Below are positions 25,256 through 39,400 of a stretch of 64,000 nucleotides of DNA, one piece after another (position 1 is the stretch's first letter; every line of letters begins with the position of its first letter). The notes under the pieces were generated by a model. It was not told where the DNA came from. It ran no database searches and was given only the letters and a program-made list of their open reading frames with translations. The DNA is from Liolophura sinensis (lineage: Eukaryota; Mollusca; Polyplacophora; Chitonida; Chitonidae): assembly GCF_032854445.1 (NCBI RefSeq), contig NW_027018062.1, positions 32,852 through 96,851 of the forward strand, read 5' to 3'. The position numbers and the translations under genes are program-made.

Positions 25256-28200
25256 TTTTTCCACTTTTGGATTTTTGCCTGGTATTTTTGCGAATTGAAA
25301 TCGGCTACATTAACTATGTACAATCGCGACTGGTCATTACTATATTCAACTTTTCATTATAAGTTATGTGCCCTTCGGTAGCCCAGACGACGTCAAATCT
25401 TTGGGCCAAGCCCATTTAACTCACCCAGCAAATGTCTTACTTCTAAGTCGAAGACAAACTCAATGTCTTTATCTACATGTAGAAAAACCACACCATTTGT
25501 ATATAAAAAAACACAAGGTACATGATACAGTCTGCTGTAAAAAAGTACAATTGAACACTGACCCACATCAATAAGGTGCCAAAAGATGCGCAATTGGGCC
25601 AGGCATCTCCAGCTGTTGAAAAATTGCAAATTTCCTTGGTTTCCATGGAGTAAGAGCCGTTGCTGGGCACGTGATCTTGACATCAATGATTATTCATTTG
25701 TGGCTACAGCCAAAAGTATTGGTCGGAGAGCAACGCGGTTTGCACCATTCGATTTCTCGTCAAAAAATACCTCGGATTAGCCTCTTACCAGCAGCATTGG
25801 AACAGTTTTTCCACTTTTGGATTTTTACCTGATCTTTTTGCGAATTGAAATCGGCTACATTAACGATGTACAATCGCGACTGGTCATTACTATATTCAAC
25901 TTTTCATTATAAGTTATGTGCCCTTCGGTAGCCCAGACGACGTCAAATCTTTGGGCCAAGCCCATTTAACTCACCCAGCAAATGTCTTACTTCTAAGTCG
26001 AAGACAAACTCAATGTCTTTATCTATATGTAGAAAAACCACACCATTTGTATATAAAAAAAACACAAGGTACTTGATACAGTCTGCTGTAAAAAGTACAA
26101 TTGAACACTGACCCACATCAATAAGGTGCCAAAAGATGCGCAATTGGGCCAGACATCTCCAGCTGTTGAAAAATTGCAAATTTCCTTGGTTTCCATGGAG
26201 TAAGAGCCGTTGCTGGGCACGTGATCTTGACATCAATGATTATTCATTTGTGGCTACAGCCAAAAGTATTGGTCGGAGAGCAACGCGGTTTGCACCATTC
26301 GATTTCTCGTCAAAAAATACCTCGGATTAGCCTCTTACCAGCAGCATTGGAACAGTTTTTCCACTTTTGGATTTTTACCTGATCTTTTTGCGAATTGAAA
26401 TCGGCTACATTAACGATGTACAATCGCGACTGGTCATTACTATATTCAACTTTTCATTATAAGTTATGTGCCCTTCGGTAGCCCAGACGACGTCAAATCT
26501 TTGGGCCAAGCCCATTTAACTCACCCAGCAGTTGTCTTACTTCTAAGTCGAAGAAAATCTCAATGTCTTTATCTACATGTAGAAAAACCACACCATTTGT
26601 ATATAAAAAAACACAAGGTACATGATACAGTCTGCTGTAAAAAAGTACAATTGAACACTGACCCACATCAATAAGGTGCCAAAAGATGCGCAATTGGGCC
26701 AGACATCTCCAACTGTTGAAAAATTGCAAATTTCCTTGGTTTCCATGGAGTAAGAGCCGTTGCTGGGCACGTGATCTTGACATCAATGATTATTCATTTG
26801 TGGCTACAGCCAAAAGTATTGGTCGGAGAGCAACGCGGTTTGCACCATTCGATTTCTCGTCAAAAAAATACCTCGGATTAGCCTCTTACCAGCAGCATTG
26901 GAACAGTTTTTCCACTTTTGGATTTTTACCTGATCTTTTTGCGAATTGAAATCGGCTACATTAACGATGTACAATCGCGACTGGTCATTACTATATTCAA
27001 CTTTTCATTATAAGTTATGTGCCCTTCGGTAGCCCAGACGACGTCAAATCTTTGGGCCAAGCCCATTTAACTCACCCAGCAGTTGTCTTATTTCTAAGTC
27101 GAAGAAAATCTCAATGTCTTTATCTACATGTAGAAAAACCACACCATTTGTATATAAAAAAACACAAGGTACATGATACAGTCTGCTGTAAAAAAGTACA
27201 ATTGAACACTGACCCACATCAATAAGGTGCCAAAAGATGCGCAATTGGGCCAGACATCTCCAGCTGTTGAAAAATTGCAAATTTCCTTGGTTTCCATGGA
27301 GTAAGAGCCGTTGCTGGGCACGTGATCTTGACATCAATGATTATTCATTTGTGGCTACAGCCAAAAGTATTGGTCGGAGAGCAACGCGGTTTGCACCATT
27401 CGATTTCTCGTCCAAAAATACGTCGGATTAGCCTCTTATCAGCAGCATTGGAACAGTTTTTCTACTTTTGGATTTTTGCCTGGTCTTTTTGCGAATTGAA
27501 ATCGGCTACATTAACTATGTACAATCGCGACTGGTCATTACTATATTCAACTTTTCATTATAAGTTATGTGCCCTTCGGTAGCCCAGACGACGTCAAATC
27601 TTTGGGCCAAGCCCATTTAACTCACCCAGCAAATGTCTTACTTTTAAGTCGAAGACAAACTCAATGTCTTTATCTATATGTAGAAAAACCACACCATTTG
27701 TATATAAAAAAAACACAAGGTACTTGATACAGTCTGCTGTAAAAAGTACAATTGAACACTGACCCACATCAATAAGGTGCCAAAAGATGCGCAATTGGGC
27801 CAGACATCTCCAGCTGTTGAAAAATTGCAAATTTCCTTGGTTTCCATGGAGTAAGAGCCGTTGCTGGGCACGTGATCTTGACATCAATGATTATTCATTT
27901 GTGGCTACAGCCAAAAGTATTGGTCGGAGAGCAACGCGGTTTGCACCATTCGATTTCTCGTCAAAAAAATACCTCGGATTAGCCTCTTACCAGCAGCATT
28001 GGAACAGTTTTTCCACTTTTGGATTTTTACCTGATCTTTTTGCGAATTGAAATCGGCTACATTAACGATGTACAATCGCGACTGGTCATTACTATATTCA
28101 ACTTTTCATTATAAGTTATGTGCCCTTCGGTAGCCCAGACGACGTCAAATCTTTGGGCCAAGCCCATTTAACTCACCCAGCAGTTGTCTTACTTCTAAGT

Positions 28201-31200
28201 CGAAGAAAATCTCAATGTCTTTATCTACATGTAGAAAAACCACACCATTTGTATATAAAAAAACACAAGGTACATGATACAGTCTGCTGTAAAAAAGTAC
28301 AATTGAACACTGACCCACATCAATAAGGTGCCAAAAGATGCGCAATTGGGCCAGACATCTCCAACTGTTGAAAAATTGCAAATTTCCTTGGTTTCCATGG
28401 AGTAAGAGCCGTTGCTGGGCACGTGATCTTGACATCAATGATTATTCATTTGTGGCTACAGCCAAAAGTACTGGTCGGAGAGCAACGCGGTTTGCACCAT
28501 TCGATTTCTCGTCAAAAAATACGTCGGATTAGCCTCTTACTAGCAGCATTGGAACAGTTTTTCCACTTTTGGATTTTTGCCTGGTATTTTTGCGAATTGA
28601 AATCGGCTACATTAACTATGTACAATCGCGACTGGTCATTACTATATTCAACTTTTCATTATAAGTTATGTGCCCTTCGGTAGCCCAGACGACGTCAAAT
28701 CTTTGGGCCAAGCCCATTTAACTCACCCAGCAAATGTCTTACTTCTAAGTCGAAGACAAACTCAATGTCTTTATCTACATGTAGAAAAACCACACCATTT
28801 GTATATAAAAAAACACAAGGTACATGATACAGTCTGCTGTAAAAAAGTACAATTGAACACTGACCCACATCAATAAGGTGCCAAAAGATGCGCAATTGGG
28901 CCAGGCATCTCCAGCTGTTGAAAAATTGCAAATTTCCTTGGTTTCCATGGAGTAAGAGCCGTTGCTGGGCACGTGATCTTGACATCAATGATTATTCATT
29001 TGTGGCTACAGCCAAAAGTATTGGTCGGAGAGCAACGCGGTTTGCACCATTCGATTTCTCGTCAAAAAATACCTCGGATTAGCCTCTTACCAGCAGCATT
29101 GGAACAGTTTTTCCACTTTTGGATTTTTACCTGATCTTTTTGCGAATTGAAATCGGCTACATTAACGATGTACAATCGCGACTGGTCATTACTATATTCA
29201 ACTTTTCATTATAAGTTATGTGCCCTTCGGTAGCCCAGACGACGTCAAATCTTTGGGCCAAGCCCATTTAACTCACCCAGCAGTTGTCTTACTTCTAAGT
29301 CGAAGAAAATCTCAATGTCTTTATCTACATGTAGAAAAACCACACCATTTGTATATAAAAAAACACAAGGTACATGATACAGTCTGCTGTAAAAAAGTAC
29401 AATTGAACACTGACCCACATCAATAAGGTGCCAAAAGATGCGCAATTGGGCCAGACATCTCCAACTGTTGAAAAATTGCAAATTTCCTTGGTTTCCATGG
29501 AGTAAGAGCCGTTGCTGGGCACGTGATCTTGACATCAATGATTATTCATTTGTGGCTACAGCCAAAAGTATTGGTCGGAGAGCAACGCGGTTTGCACCAT
29601 TCGATTTCTCGTCAAAAAATACGTCGGATTAGCCTCTTACCAGCAGCATTGGAACAGTTTTTCCACTTTTGGATTTTTGCCAGGTCTTTTTGCGAATTGA
29701 AATCGGCTACATTAACTATGTACAATCGCGACTGGTCATTACTATATTCAACTTTTCATTATAAGTTATGTGCCCTTCGGTAGCCCAGACGACGTCAAAT
29801 CTTTGGGCCAAGCCCATTTAACTCACCCAGCAGTTGTCTTACTTCTAAGTCGAAGACAAACTCAATGTCTTTATCTACATGTAGAAAAACCACACCATTT
29901 GTATATAAAAAAAACACAAGGTACATGATACAGTCTGCTGTAAACAGTACAATTGAACACTGACCCACATCAATAAGGTGCCAAAAGATGCGCAATTGGG
30001 CCAGGCATCTCCAGCTGTTGAAAAATTGCAAATTTCGTTGGTTTCCATGGAGTAAGAGCCGTTGCTGAGCACGTGATCTTGACATCAATGATTATTCATT
30101 TGTGGCTACAGCCAAAAGTATTGGTCGGAGAGCAACGCGGTTTGCACCATTCGATTTCTCGTCCAAAAATACGTCGGATTAGCCTCTTACCAGCAGCATT
30201 GGAACAGTTTTTCCACTTTTGGATTTTTACCTGATCTTTTTGCGAATTGAAATCGGCTACATTAACGATGTACAATCGCGACTGGTCATTACTATATTCA
30301 ACTTTTCATTATAAGTTATGTGCCCTTCGGTAGCCCAGACGACGTCAAATCTTTGGGCCAAGCCCATTTAACTCACCCAGCAAATGTCTTACTTCTAAGT
30401 CGAAGACAAACTCAATGTCTTTATCTACATGTAGAAAAACCAAACCATTTGTATATAAAAAAACACAAGGTACATGATACAGTCTGCTGTAAAAAAGTAC
30501 AATTGAACACTGACCCACATCAATAAGGTGCCAAAAGATGCGCAATTGGGCCAGACATCTCCAGCTGTTGAAAAATTGCAAATTTCCTTGGTTTCCATGG
30601 AGTAAGAGCCGTTGCTGGGCACGTGATCTTGACATCAATGATTATTCATTTGTGGCTACAGCCAAAAGTATTGGTCGGAGAGCAACGCGGTTTGCACCAT
30701 TCGATTTCTCGTCAAAAAATACCTCGGATTAGCCTCTTACCAGCAGCATTGGAACAGTTTTTCCACTTTTGGATTTTTACCTGATCTTTTTGCGAATTGA
30801 AATCGGCTACATTAACGATGTACAATCGCGACTGGTCATTACTATATTCAACTTTTCATTATAAGTTATGTGCCCTTCGGTAGCCCAGACGACGTCAAAT
30901 CTTTGGGCCAAGCCCATTTAACTCACCCAGCAGTTGTCTTACTTCTAAGTCGAAGAAAATCTCAATGTCTTTATCTACATGTAGAAAAACCACACCATTT
31001 GTATATAAAAAAACACAAGGTACATGATACAGTCTGCTGTAAAAAAGTACAATTGAACACTGACCCACATCAATAAGGTGCCAAAAGATGCGCAATTGGG
31101 CCAGACATCTCCAACTGTTGAAAAATTGCAAATTTCCTTGGTTTCCATGGAGTAAGAGCCGTTGCTGGGCACGTGATCTTGACATCAATGATTATTCATT

Positions 31201-33464
31201 TGTGGCTACAGCCAAAAGTATTGGTCGGAGAGCAACGCGGTTTGCACCATTCGATTTCTCGTCAAAAAATACGTCGGATTAGCCTCTTACCAGCAGCATT
31301 GGAACAGTTTTTCCACTTTTGGATTTTTGCCAGGTCTTTTTGCGAATTGAAATCGGCTACATTAACTATGTACAATCGCGACTGGTCATTACTATATTCA
31401 ACTTTTCATTATAAGTTATGTGCCCTTCGGTAGCCCAGACGACGTCAAATCTTTGGGCCAAGCCCATTTAACTCACCCAGCAGTTGTCTTACTTCTAAGT
31501 CGAAGACAAACTCAATGTCTTTATCTACATGTAGAAAAACCACACCATTTGTATATAAAAAAAACACAAGGTACATGATACAGTCTGCTGTAAACAGTAC
31601 AATTGAACACTGACCCACATCAATAAGGTGCCAAAAGATGCGCAATTGGGCCAGGCATCTCCAGCTGTTGAAAAATTGCAAATTTCGTTGGTTTCCATGG
31701 AGTAAGAGCCGTTGCTGAGCACGTGATCTTGACATCAATGATTATTCATTTGTGGCTACAGCCAAAAGTATTGGTCGGAGAGCAACGCGGTTTGCACCAT
31801 TCGATTTCTCGTCCAAAAATACGTCGGATTAGCCTCTTACCAGCAGCATTGGAACAGTTTTTCCACTTTTGGATTTTTACCTGATCTTTTTGCGAATTGA
31901 AATCGGCTACATTAACGATGTACAATCGCGACTGGTCATTACTATATTCAACTTTTCATTATAAGTTATGTGCCCTTCGGTAGCCCAGACGACGTCAAAT
32001 CTTTGGGCCAAGCCCATTTAACTCACCCAGCAGTTGTCTTACTTCTAAGTCGAAGAAAATCTCAATGTCTTTATCTACATGTAGAAAAACCACACCATTT
32101 GTATATAAAAAAACACAAGGTACATGATACAGTCTGCTGTAAAAAAGTACAATTGAACACTGACCCACATCAATAAGGTGCCAAAAGATGCGCAATTGGG
32201 CCAGACATCTCCAACTGTTGAAAAATTGCAAGTTTCCTTGGTTTCCATGGAGTAAGAGCCGTTGCTGGGCACGTGATCTTGACATCAATGATTATTCATT
32301 TGTGGCTACAGCCAAAAGTATTGGTCGGAGAGCAACGCGGTTTGCACCATTCGATTTCTCGTCAAAAAATACGTCGGATTAGCCTCTTACCAGCAGCATT
32401 GGAACAGTTTTTCCACTTTTGGATTTTTGCCAGGTCTTTTTGCGAATTGAAATCGGCTACATTAACTATGTACAATCGCGACTGGTCATTACTATATTCA
32501 ACTTTTCATTATAAGTTATGTGCCCTTCGGTAGCCCAGACGACGTCAAATCTTTGGGCCAAGCCCATTTAACTCACCCAGCAGTTGTCTTACTTCTAAGT
32601 CGAAGACAAACTCAATGTCTTTATCTACATGTAGAAAAACCACACCATTTGTATATAAAAAAAACACAAGGTACATGATACAGTCTGCTGTAAACAGTAC
32701 AATTGAACACTGACCCACATCAATAAGGTGCCAAAAGATGCGCAATTGGGCCAGGCATCTCCAGCTGTTGAAAAATTGCAAATTTCGTTGGTTTCCATGG
32801 AGTAAGAGCCGTTGCTGAGCACGTGATCTTGACATCAATGATTATTCATTTGTGGCTACAGCCAAAAGTATTGGTCGGAGAGCAACGCGGTTTGCACCAT
32901 TCGATTTCTCGTCCAAAAATACGTCGGATTAGCCTCTTACCAGCAGCATTGGAACAGTTTTTCTACTTTTGGATTTTTGCCTGGTCTTTTTGCGAATTGA
33001 AATCGGCTACATTAACTATGTACAATCGCGACTGGTCATTACTATATTCAACTTTTCATTATAAGTTATGTGCCCTTCGGTAGCCCAGACGACGTCAAAT
33101 CTTTGGGCCAAGCCCATTTAACTCACCCAGCAAATGTCTTACTTCTAAGTCGAAGACAAACTCAATGTCTTTATCTACATGTAGAAAAACCACACCATTT
33201 GTATATAAAAAAAACACAAGGTACATGATACAGTCTGCTGTAAAAAGTACAATTGAACACTGACCCACATCAATAAGGTGCCAAAAGATGCGCAATTGGG
33301 CCAGGCATCTTCAGCTGTTGAGAAATTGCAAATTTCCTTGGTTTCCATGGAGTAAGAGCCGTTGCTGGGCACGTGATCTTGACATCAATGATTATTCATT
33401 TGTGGCTACAGCCAAAAGTATTGGTCGGAGAGCAACGCGGTTTGCACCATTCGATTTCTCGTCA
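25250..33464 (+). repeat. Large 8.2-kb higher-order block, copy 1 (15 monomers)
   Basis: Anchors are 25,586, 26,136, 26,686, 27,237, 27,787, 28,338, 28,888, 29,438, 29,988, 30,538, 31,088, 31,638, 32,188, 32,738 and 33,288. The same series of monomer types recurs at 35,703-43,921, at an offset of 10,453 bp (10,457 after 42.5 kb). Shared rare markers include seven-A runs before TACCTCGG (about 26,865 and 27,963), AGTACTGG (28,470), ACCAAACC (30,441), GTAAACAGTAC with GCTGAGCAC in the monomers at 29,988, 31,638 and 32,738, and TCTTCAGCTGTTGAGAAATT (about 33,308). Outside the indel patch in copy 2 I noticed only one difference, AAGTTT at 32,231 against AAATTT. The left boundary falls exactly at the 5-bp deletion. 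Confidence 0.9.
29286..33270 (+). repeat. Nested two-monomer unit repeated three times inside the large block
   Basis: A pair of monomer types occurs at anchors 29,438/29,988, again at 31,088/31,638 and again at 32,188/32,738. The first member has GAAAATCTC, CCAACTG and the TGCCAGG tail; the second has GTAAACAGTAC, CGTTGG and GCTGAGCAC. One different monomer (30,538, ACCAAACC) separates the first and second pairs; the second and third pairs are adjacent. The tail of the last copy differs (TTCTAC with TGCCTGG instead of TTCCAC with TACCTGATC). The same arrangement is in copy 2 at 39,891-43,195, so it predates that duplication. Confidence 0.85.
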
Positions 33465-36433
33465 AAAAATACCTCGGATTAGCCTCTTACCAGCAGCATT
33501 GGAACAGTTTTTCCACTTTTGGATTTTTACCTGATCTTTTTGCGAATTGAAATCGGCTACATTAACGATGTACAATCGCGACTGGTCATTACTATATTCA
33601 ACTTTTCATTATAAGTTATGTGCCCTTCGGTAGCCCAGACGACGTCAAATCTTTGGGCCAAGCCCATTTAACTCACCCAGCAGTTGTCTTACTTCTAAGT
33701 CGAAGAAAATCTCAATGTCTTTATCTACATGTAGAAAAACCACACCATTTGTATATAAAAAAACACAAGGTACATGATACAGTCTGCTGTAAAAAAGTAC
33801 AATTGAACACTGACCCACATCAATAAGGTGCCAAAAGATGCGCAATTGGGCCAGACATCTCCAACTGTTGAAAAATTGCAAATTTCCTTGGTTTCCATGG
33901 AGTAAGAGCCGTTGCTGGGCACGTGATCTTGACATCAATGATTATTCATTTGTGGCTACAGCCAAAAGTATTGGTCGGAGAGCAACGCGGTTTGCACCAT
34001 TCGATTTCTCGTCAAAAAAATACCTCGGATTAGCCTCTTACCAGCAGCATTGGAACAGTTTTTCCACTTTTGGATTTTTACCTGATCTTTTTGCGAATTG
34101 AAATCGGCTACATTAACGATGTACAATCGCGACTGGTCATTACTATATTCAACTTTTCATTATAAGTTATGTGCCCTTCGGTAGCCCAGACGACGTCAAA
34201 TCTTTGGGCCAAGCCCATTTAACTCACCCAGCAGTTGTCTTATTTCTAAGTCGAAGAAAATCTCAATGTCTTTATCTACATGTAGAAAAACCACACCATT
34301 TGTATATAAAAAAACACAAGGTACATGATACAGTCTGCTGTAAAAAAGTACAATTGAACACTGACCCACATCAATAAGGTGCCAAAAGATGCGCAATTGG
34401 GCCAGACATCTCCAGCTGTTGAAAAATTGCAAATTTCCTTGGTTTCCATGGAGTAAGAGCCGTTGCTGGGCACGTGATCTTGACATCAATGATTATTCAT
34501 TTGTGGCTACAGCCAAAAGTATTGGTCGGAGAGCAACGCGGTTTGCACCATTCGATTTCTCGTCCAAAAATACGTCGGATTAGCCTCTTACCAGCAGCAT
34601 TGGAACAGTTTTTCTACTTTTGGATTTTTGCCTGGTCTTTTTGCGAATTGAAATCGGCTACATTAACTATGTACAATCGCGACTGGTCATTACTATATTC
34701 AACTTTTCATTATAAGTTATGTGCCCTTCGGTAGCCCAGACGACGTCAAATCTTTGGGCCAAGCCCATTTAACTCACCCAGCAAATGTCTTACTTTTAAG
34801 TCGAAGACAAACTCAATGTCTTTATCTATATGTAGAAAAACCACACCATTTGTATATAAAAAAAACACAAGGTACTTGATACAGTCTGCTGTAAAAAGTA
34901 CAATTGAACACTGACCCACATCAATAAGGTGCCAAAAGATGCGCAATTGGGCCAGACATCTCCAGCTGTTGAAAAATTGCAAATTTCCTTGGTTTCCATG
35001 GAGTAAGAGCCGTTGCTGGGCACGTGATCTTGACATCAATGATTATTCATTTGTGGCTACAGCCAAAAGTATTGGTCGGAGAGCAACGCGGTTTGCACCA
35101 TTCGATTTCTCGTCAAAAAATACCTCGGATTAGCCTCTTACCAGCAGCATTGGAACAGTTTTTCCACTTTTGGATTTTTACCTGATCTTTTTGCGAATTG
35201 AAATCGGCTACATTAACGATGTACAATCGCGACTGGTCATTACTATATTCAACTTTTCATTATAAGTTATGTGCCCTTCGGTAGCCCAGACGACGTCAAA
35301 TCTTTGGGCCAAGCCCATTTAACTCACCCAGCAGTTGTCTTACTTCTAAGTCGAAGAAAATCTCAATGTCTTTATCTACATGTAGAAAAACCACACCATT
35401 TGTATATAAAAAAACACAAGGTACATGATACAGTCTGCTGTAAAAAAGTACAATTGAACACTGACCCACATCAATAAGGTGCCAAAAGATGCGCAATTGG
35501 GCCAGACATCTCCAACTGTTGAAAAATTGCAAATTTCCTTGGTTTCCATGGAGTAAGAGCCGTTGCTGGGCACGTGATCTTGACATCAATGATTATTCAT
35601 TTGTGGCTACAGCCAAAAGTACTGGTCGGAGAGCAACGCGGTTTGCACCATTCGATTTCTCGTCAAAAAATACGTCGGATTAGCCTCTTACTAGCAGCAT
35701 TGGAACAGTTTTTCCACTTTTGGATTTTTGCCTGGTATTTTTGCGAATTGAAATCGGCTACATTAACTATGTACAATCGCGACTGGTCATTACTATATTC
35801 AACTTTTCATTATAAGTTATGTGCCCTTCGGTAGCCCAGACGACGTCAAATCTTTGGGCCAAGCCCATTTAACTCACCCAGCAAATGTCTTACTTCTAAG
35901 TCGAAGACAAACTCAATGTCTTTATCTACATGTAGAAAAACCACACCATTTGTATATAAAAAAACACAAGGTACATGATACAGTCTGCTGTAAAAAAGTA
36001 CAATTGAACACTGACCCACATCAATAAGGTGCCAAAAGATGCGCAATTGGGCCAGGCATCTCCAGCTGTTGAAAAATTGCAAATTTCCTTGGTTTCCATG
36101 GAGTAAGAGCCGTTGCTGGGCACGTGATCTTGACATCAATGATTATTCATTTGTGGCTACAGCCAAAAGTATTGGTCGGAGAGCAACGCGGTTTGCACCA
36201 TTCGATTTCTCGTCAAAAAATACCTCGGATTAGCCTCTTACCAGCAGCATTGGAACAGTTTTTCCACTTTTGGATTTTTACCTGATCTTTTTGCGAATTG
36301 AAATCGGCTACATTAACGATGTACAATCGCGACTGGTCATTACTATATTCAACTTTTCATTATAAGTTATGTGCCCTTCGGTAGCCCAGACGACGTCAAA
36401 TCTTTGGGCCAAGCCCATTTAACTCACCCAGCA
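33323..36433 (+). repeat. Partial 3.1-kb third copy of the large block
   Basis: This segment (anchors 33,838, 34,389, 34,939, 35,489 and 36,039) matches 26,171-29,282 at an offset of 7,151-7,152 bp. It also matches the equivalent part of copy 2, ending at 39,735, at an offset of 3,301-3,302 bp. It carries the marker AGTACTGG at 35,621. It differs from both other copies at the same two places: C at 34,591 where they have T (27,439 and 37,892), and a six-A run at about 35,115 where they have seven. Copies 1 and 2 are therefore closer to each other than to this one. It overlaps copies 1 and 2 at its edges because neighbouring monomer types are identical there. Confidence 0.88.
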
Positions 36434-39400
36434 AATGTCTTACTTCTAAGTCGAAGACAAACTCAATGTCTTTATCTATATGTAGAAAAACCACACCATT
36501 TGTATATAAAAAAAACACAAGGTACTTGATACAGTCTGCTGTAAAAAGTACAATTGAACACTGACCCACATCAATAAGGTGCCAAAAGATGCGCAATTGG
36601 GCCAGACATCTCCAGCTGTTGAAAAATTGCAAATTTCCTTGGTTTCCATGGAGTAAGAGCCGTTGCTGGGCACGTGATCTTGACATCAATGATTATTCAT
36701 TTGTGGCTACAGCCAAAAGTATTGGTCGGAGAGCAACGCGGTTTGCACCATTCGATTTCTCGTCAAAAAATACCTCGGATTAGCCTCTTACCAGCAGCAT
36801 TGGAACAGTTTTTCCACTTTTGGATTTTTACCTGATCTTTTTGCGAATTGAAATCGGCTACATTAACGATGTACAATCGCGACTGGTCATTACTATATTC
36901 AACTTTTCATTATAAGTTATGTGCCCTTCGGTAGCCCAGACGACGTCAAATCTTTGGGCCAAGCCCATTTAACTCACCCAGCAGTTGTCTTACTTCTAAG
37001 TCGAAGAAAATCTCAATGTCTTTATCTACATGTAGAAAAACCACACCATTTGTATATAAAAAAACACAAGGTACATGATACAGTCTGCTGTAAAAAAGTA
37101 CAATTGAACACTGACCCACATCAATAAGGTGCCAAAAGATGCGCAATTGGGCCAGACATCTCCAACTGTTGAAAAATTGCAAATTTCCTTGGTTTCCATG
37201 GAGTAAGAGCCGTTGCTGGGCACGTGATCTTGACATCAATGATTATTCATTTGTGGCTACAGCCAAAAGTATTGGTCGGAGAGCAACGCGGTTTGCACCA
37301 TTCGATTTCTCGTCAAAAAAATACCTCGGATTAGCCTCTTACCAGCAGCATTGGAACAGTTTTTCCACTTTTGGATTTTTACCTGATCTTTTTGCGAATT
37401 GAAATCGGCTACATTAACGATGTACAATCGCGACTGGTCATTACTATATTCAACTTTTCATTATAAGTTATGTGCCCTTCGGTAGCCCAGACGACGTCAA
37501 ATCTTTGGGCCAAGCCCATTTAACTCACCCAGCAGTTGTCTTATTTCTAAGTCGAAGAAAATCTCAATGTCTTTATCTACATGTAGAAAAACCACACCAT
37601 TTGTATATAAAAAAACACAAGGTACATGATACAGTCTGCTGTAAAAAAGTACAATTGAACACTGACCCACATCAATAAGGTGCCAAAAGATGCGCAATTG
37701 GGCCAGACATCTCCAGCTGTTGAAAAATTGCAAATTTCCTTGGTTTCCATGGAGTAAGAGCCGTTGCTGGGCACGTGATCTTGACATCAATGATTATTCA
37801 TTTGTGGCTACAGCCAAAAGTATTGGTCGGAGAGCAACGCGGTTTGCACCATTCGATTTCTCGTCCAAAAATACGTCGGATTAGCCTCTTATCAGCAGCA
37901 TTGGAACAGTTTTTCTACTTTTGGATTTTTGCCTGGTCTTTTTGCGAATTGAAATCGGCTACATTAACTATGTACAATCGCGACTGGTCATTACTATATT
38001 CAACTTTTCATTATAAGTTATGTGCCCTTCGGTAGCCCAGACGACGTCAAATCTTTGGGCCAAGCCCATTTAACTCACCCAGCAAATGTCTTACTTTTAA
38101 GTCGAAGACAAACTCAATGTCTTTATCTATATGTAGAAAAACCACACCATTTGTATATAAAAAAAACACAAGGTACTTGATACAGTCTGCTGTAAAAAGT
38201 ACAATTGAACACTGACCCACATCAATAAGGTGCCAAAAGATGCGCAATTGGGCCAGACATCTCCAGCTGTTGAAAAATTGCAAATTTCCTTGGTTTCCAT
38301 GGAGTAAGAGCCGTTGCTGGGCACGTGATCTTGACATCAATGATTATTCATTTGTGGCTACAGCCAAAAGTATTGGTCGGAGAGCAACGCGGTTTGCACC
38401 ATTCGATTTCTCGTCAAAAAAATACCTCGGATTAGCCTCTTACCAGCAGCATTGGAACAGTTTTTCCACTTTTGGATTTTTACCTGATCTTTTTGCGAAT
38501 TGAAATCGGCTACATTAACGATGTACAATCGCGACTGGTCATTACTATATTCAACTTTTCATTATAAGTTATGTGCCCTTCGGTAGCCCAGACGACGTCA
38601 AATCTTTGGGCCAAGCCCATTTAACTCACCCAGCAGTTGTCTTACTTCTAAGTCGAAGAAAATCTCAATGTCTTTATCTACATGTAGAAAAACCACACCA
38701 TTTGTATATAAAAAAACACAAGGTACATGATACAGTCTGCTGTAAAAAAGTACAATTGAACACTGACCCACATCAATAAGGTGCCAAAAGATGCGCAATT
38801 GGGCCAGACATCTCCAACTGTTGAAAAATTGCAAATTTCCTTGGTTTCCATGGAGTAAGAGCCGTTGCTGGGCACGTGATCTTGACATCAATGATTATTC
38901 ATTTGTGGCTACAGCCAAAAGTACTGGTCGGAGAGCAACGCGGTTTGCACCATTCGATTTCTCGTCAAAAAATACGTCGGATTAGCCTCTTACTAGCAGC
39001 ATTGGAACAGTTTTTCCACTTTTGGATTTTTGCCTGGTATTTTTGCGAATTGAAATCGGCTACATTAACTATGTACAATCGCGACTGGTCATTACTATAT
39101 TCAACTTTTCATTATAAGTTATGTGCCCTTCGGTAGCCCAGACGACGTCAAATCTTTGGGCCAAGCCCATTTAACTCACCCAGCAAATGTCTTACTTCTA
39201 AGTCGAAGACAAACTCAATGTCTTTATCTACATGTAGAAAAACCACACCATTTGTATATAAAAAAACACAAGGTACATGATACAGTCTGCTGTAAAAAAG
39301 TACAATTGAACACTGACCCACATCAATAAGGTGCCAAAAGATGCGCAATTGGGCCAGGCATCTCCAGCTGTTGAAAAATTGCAAATTTCCTTGGTTTCCA

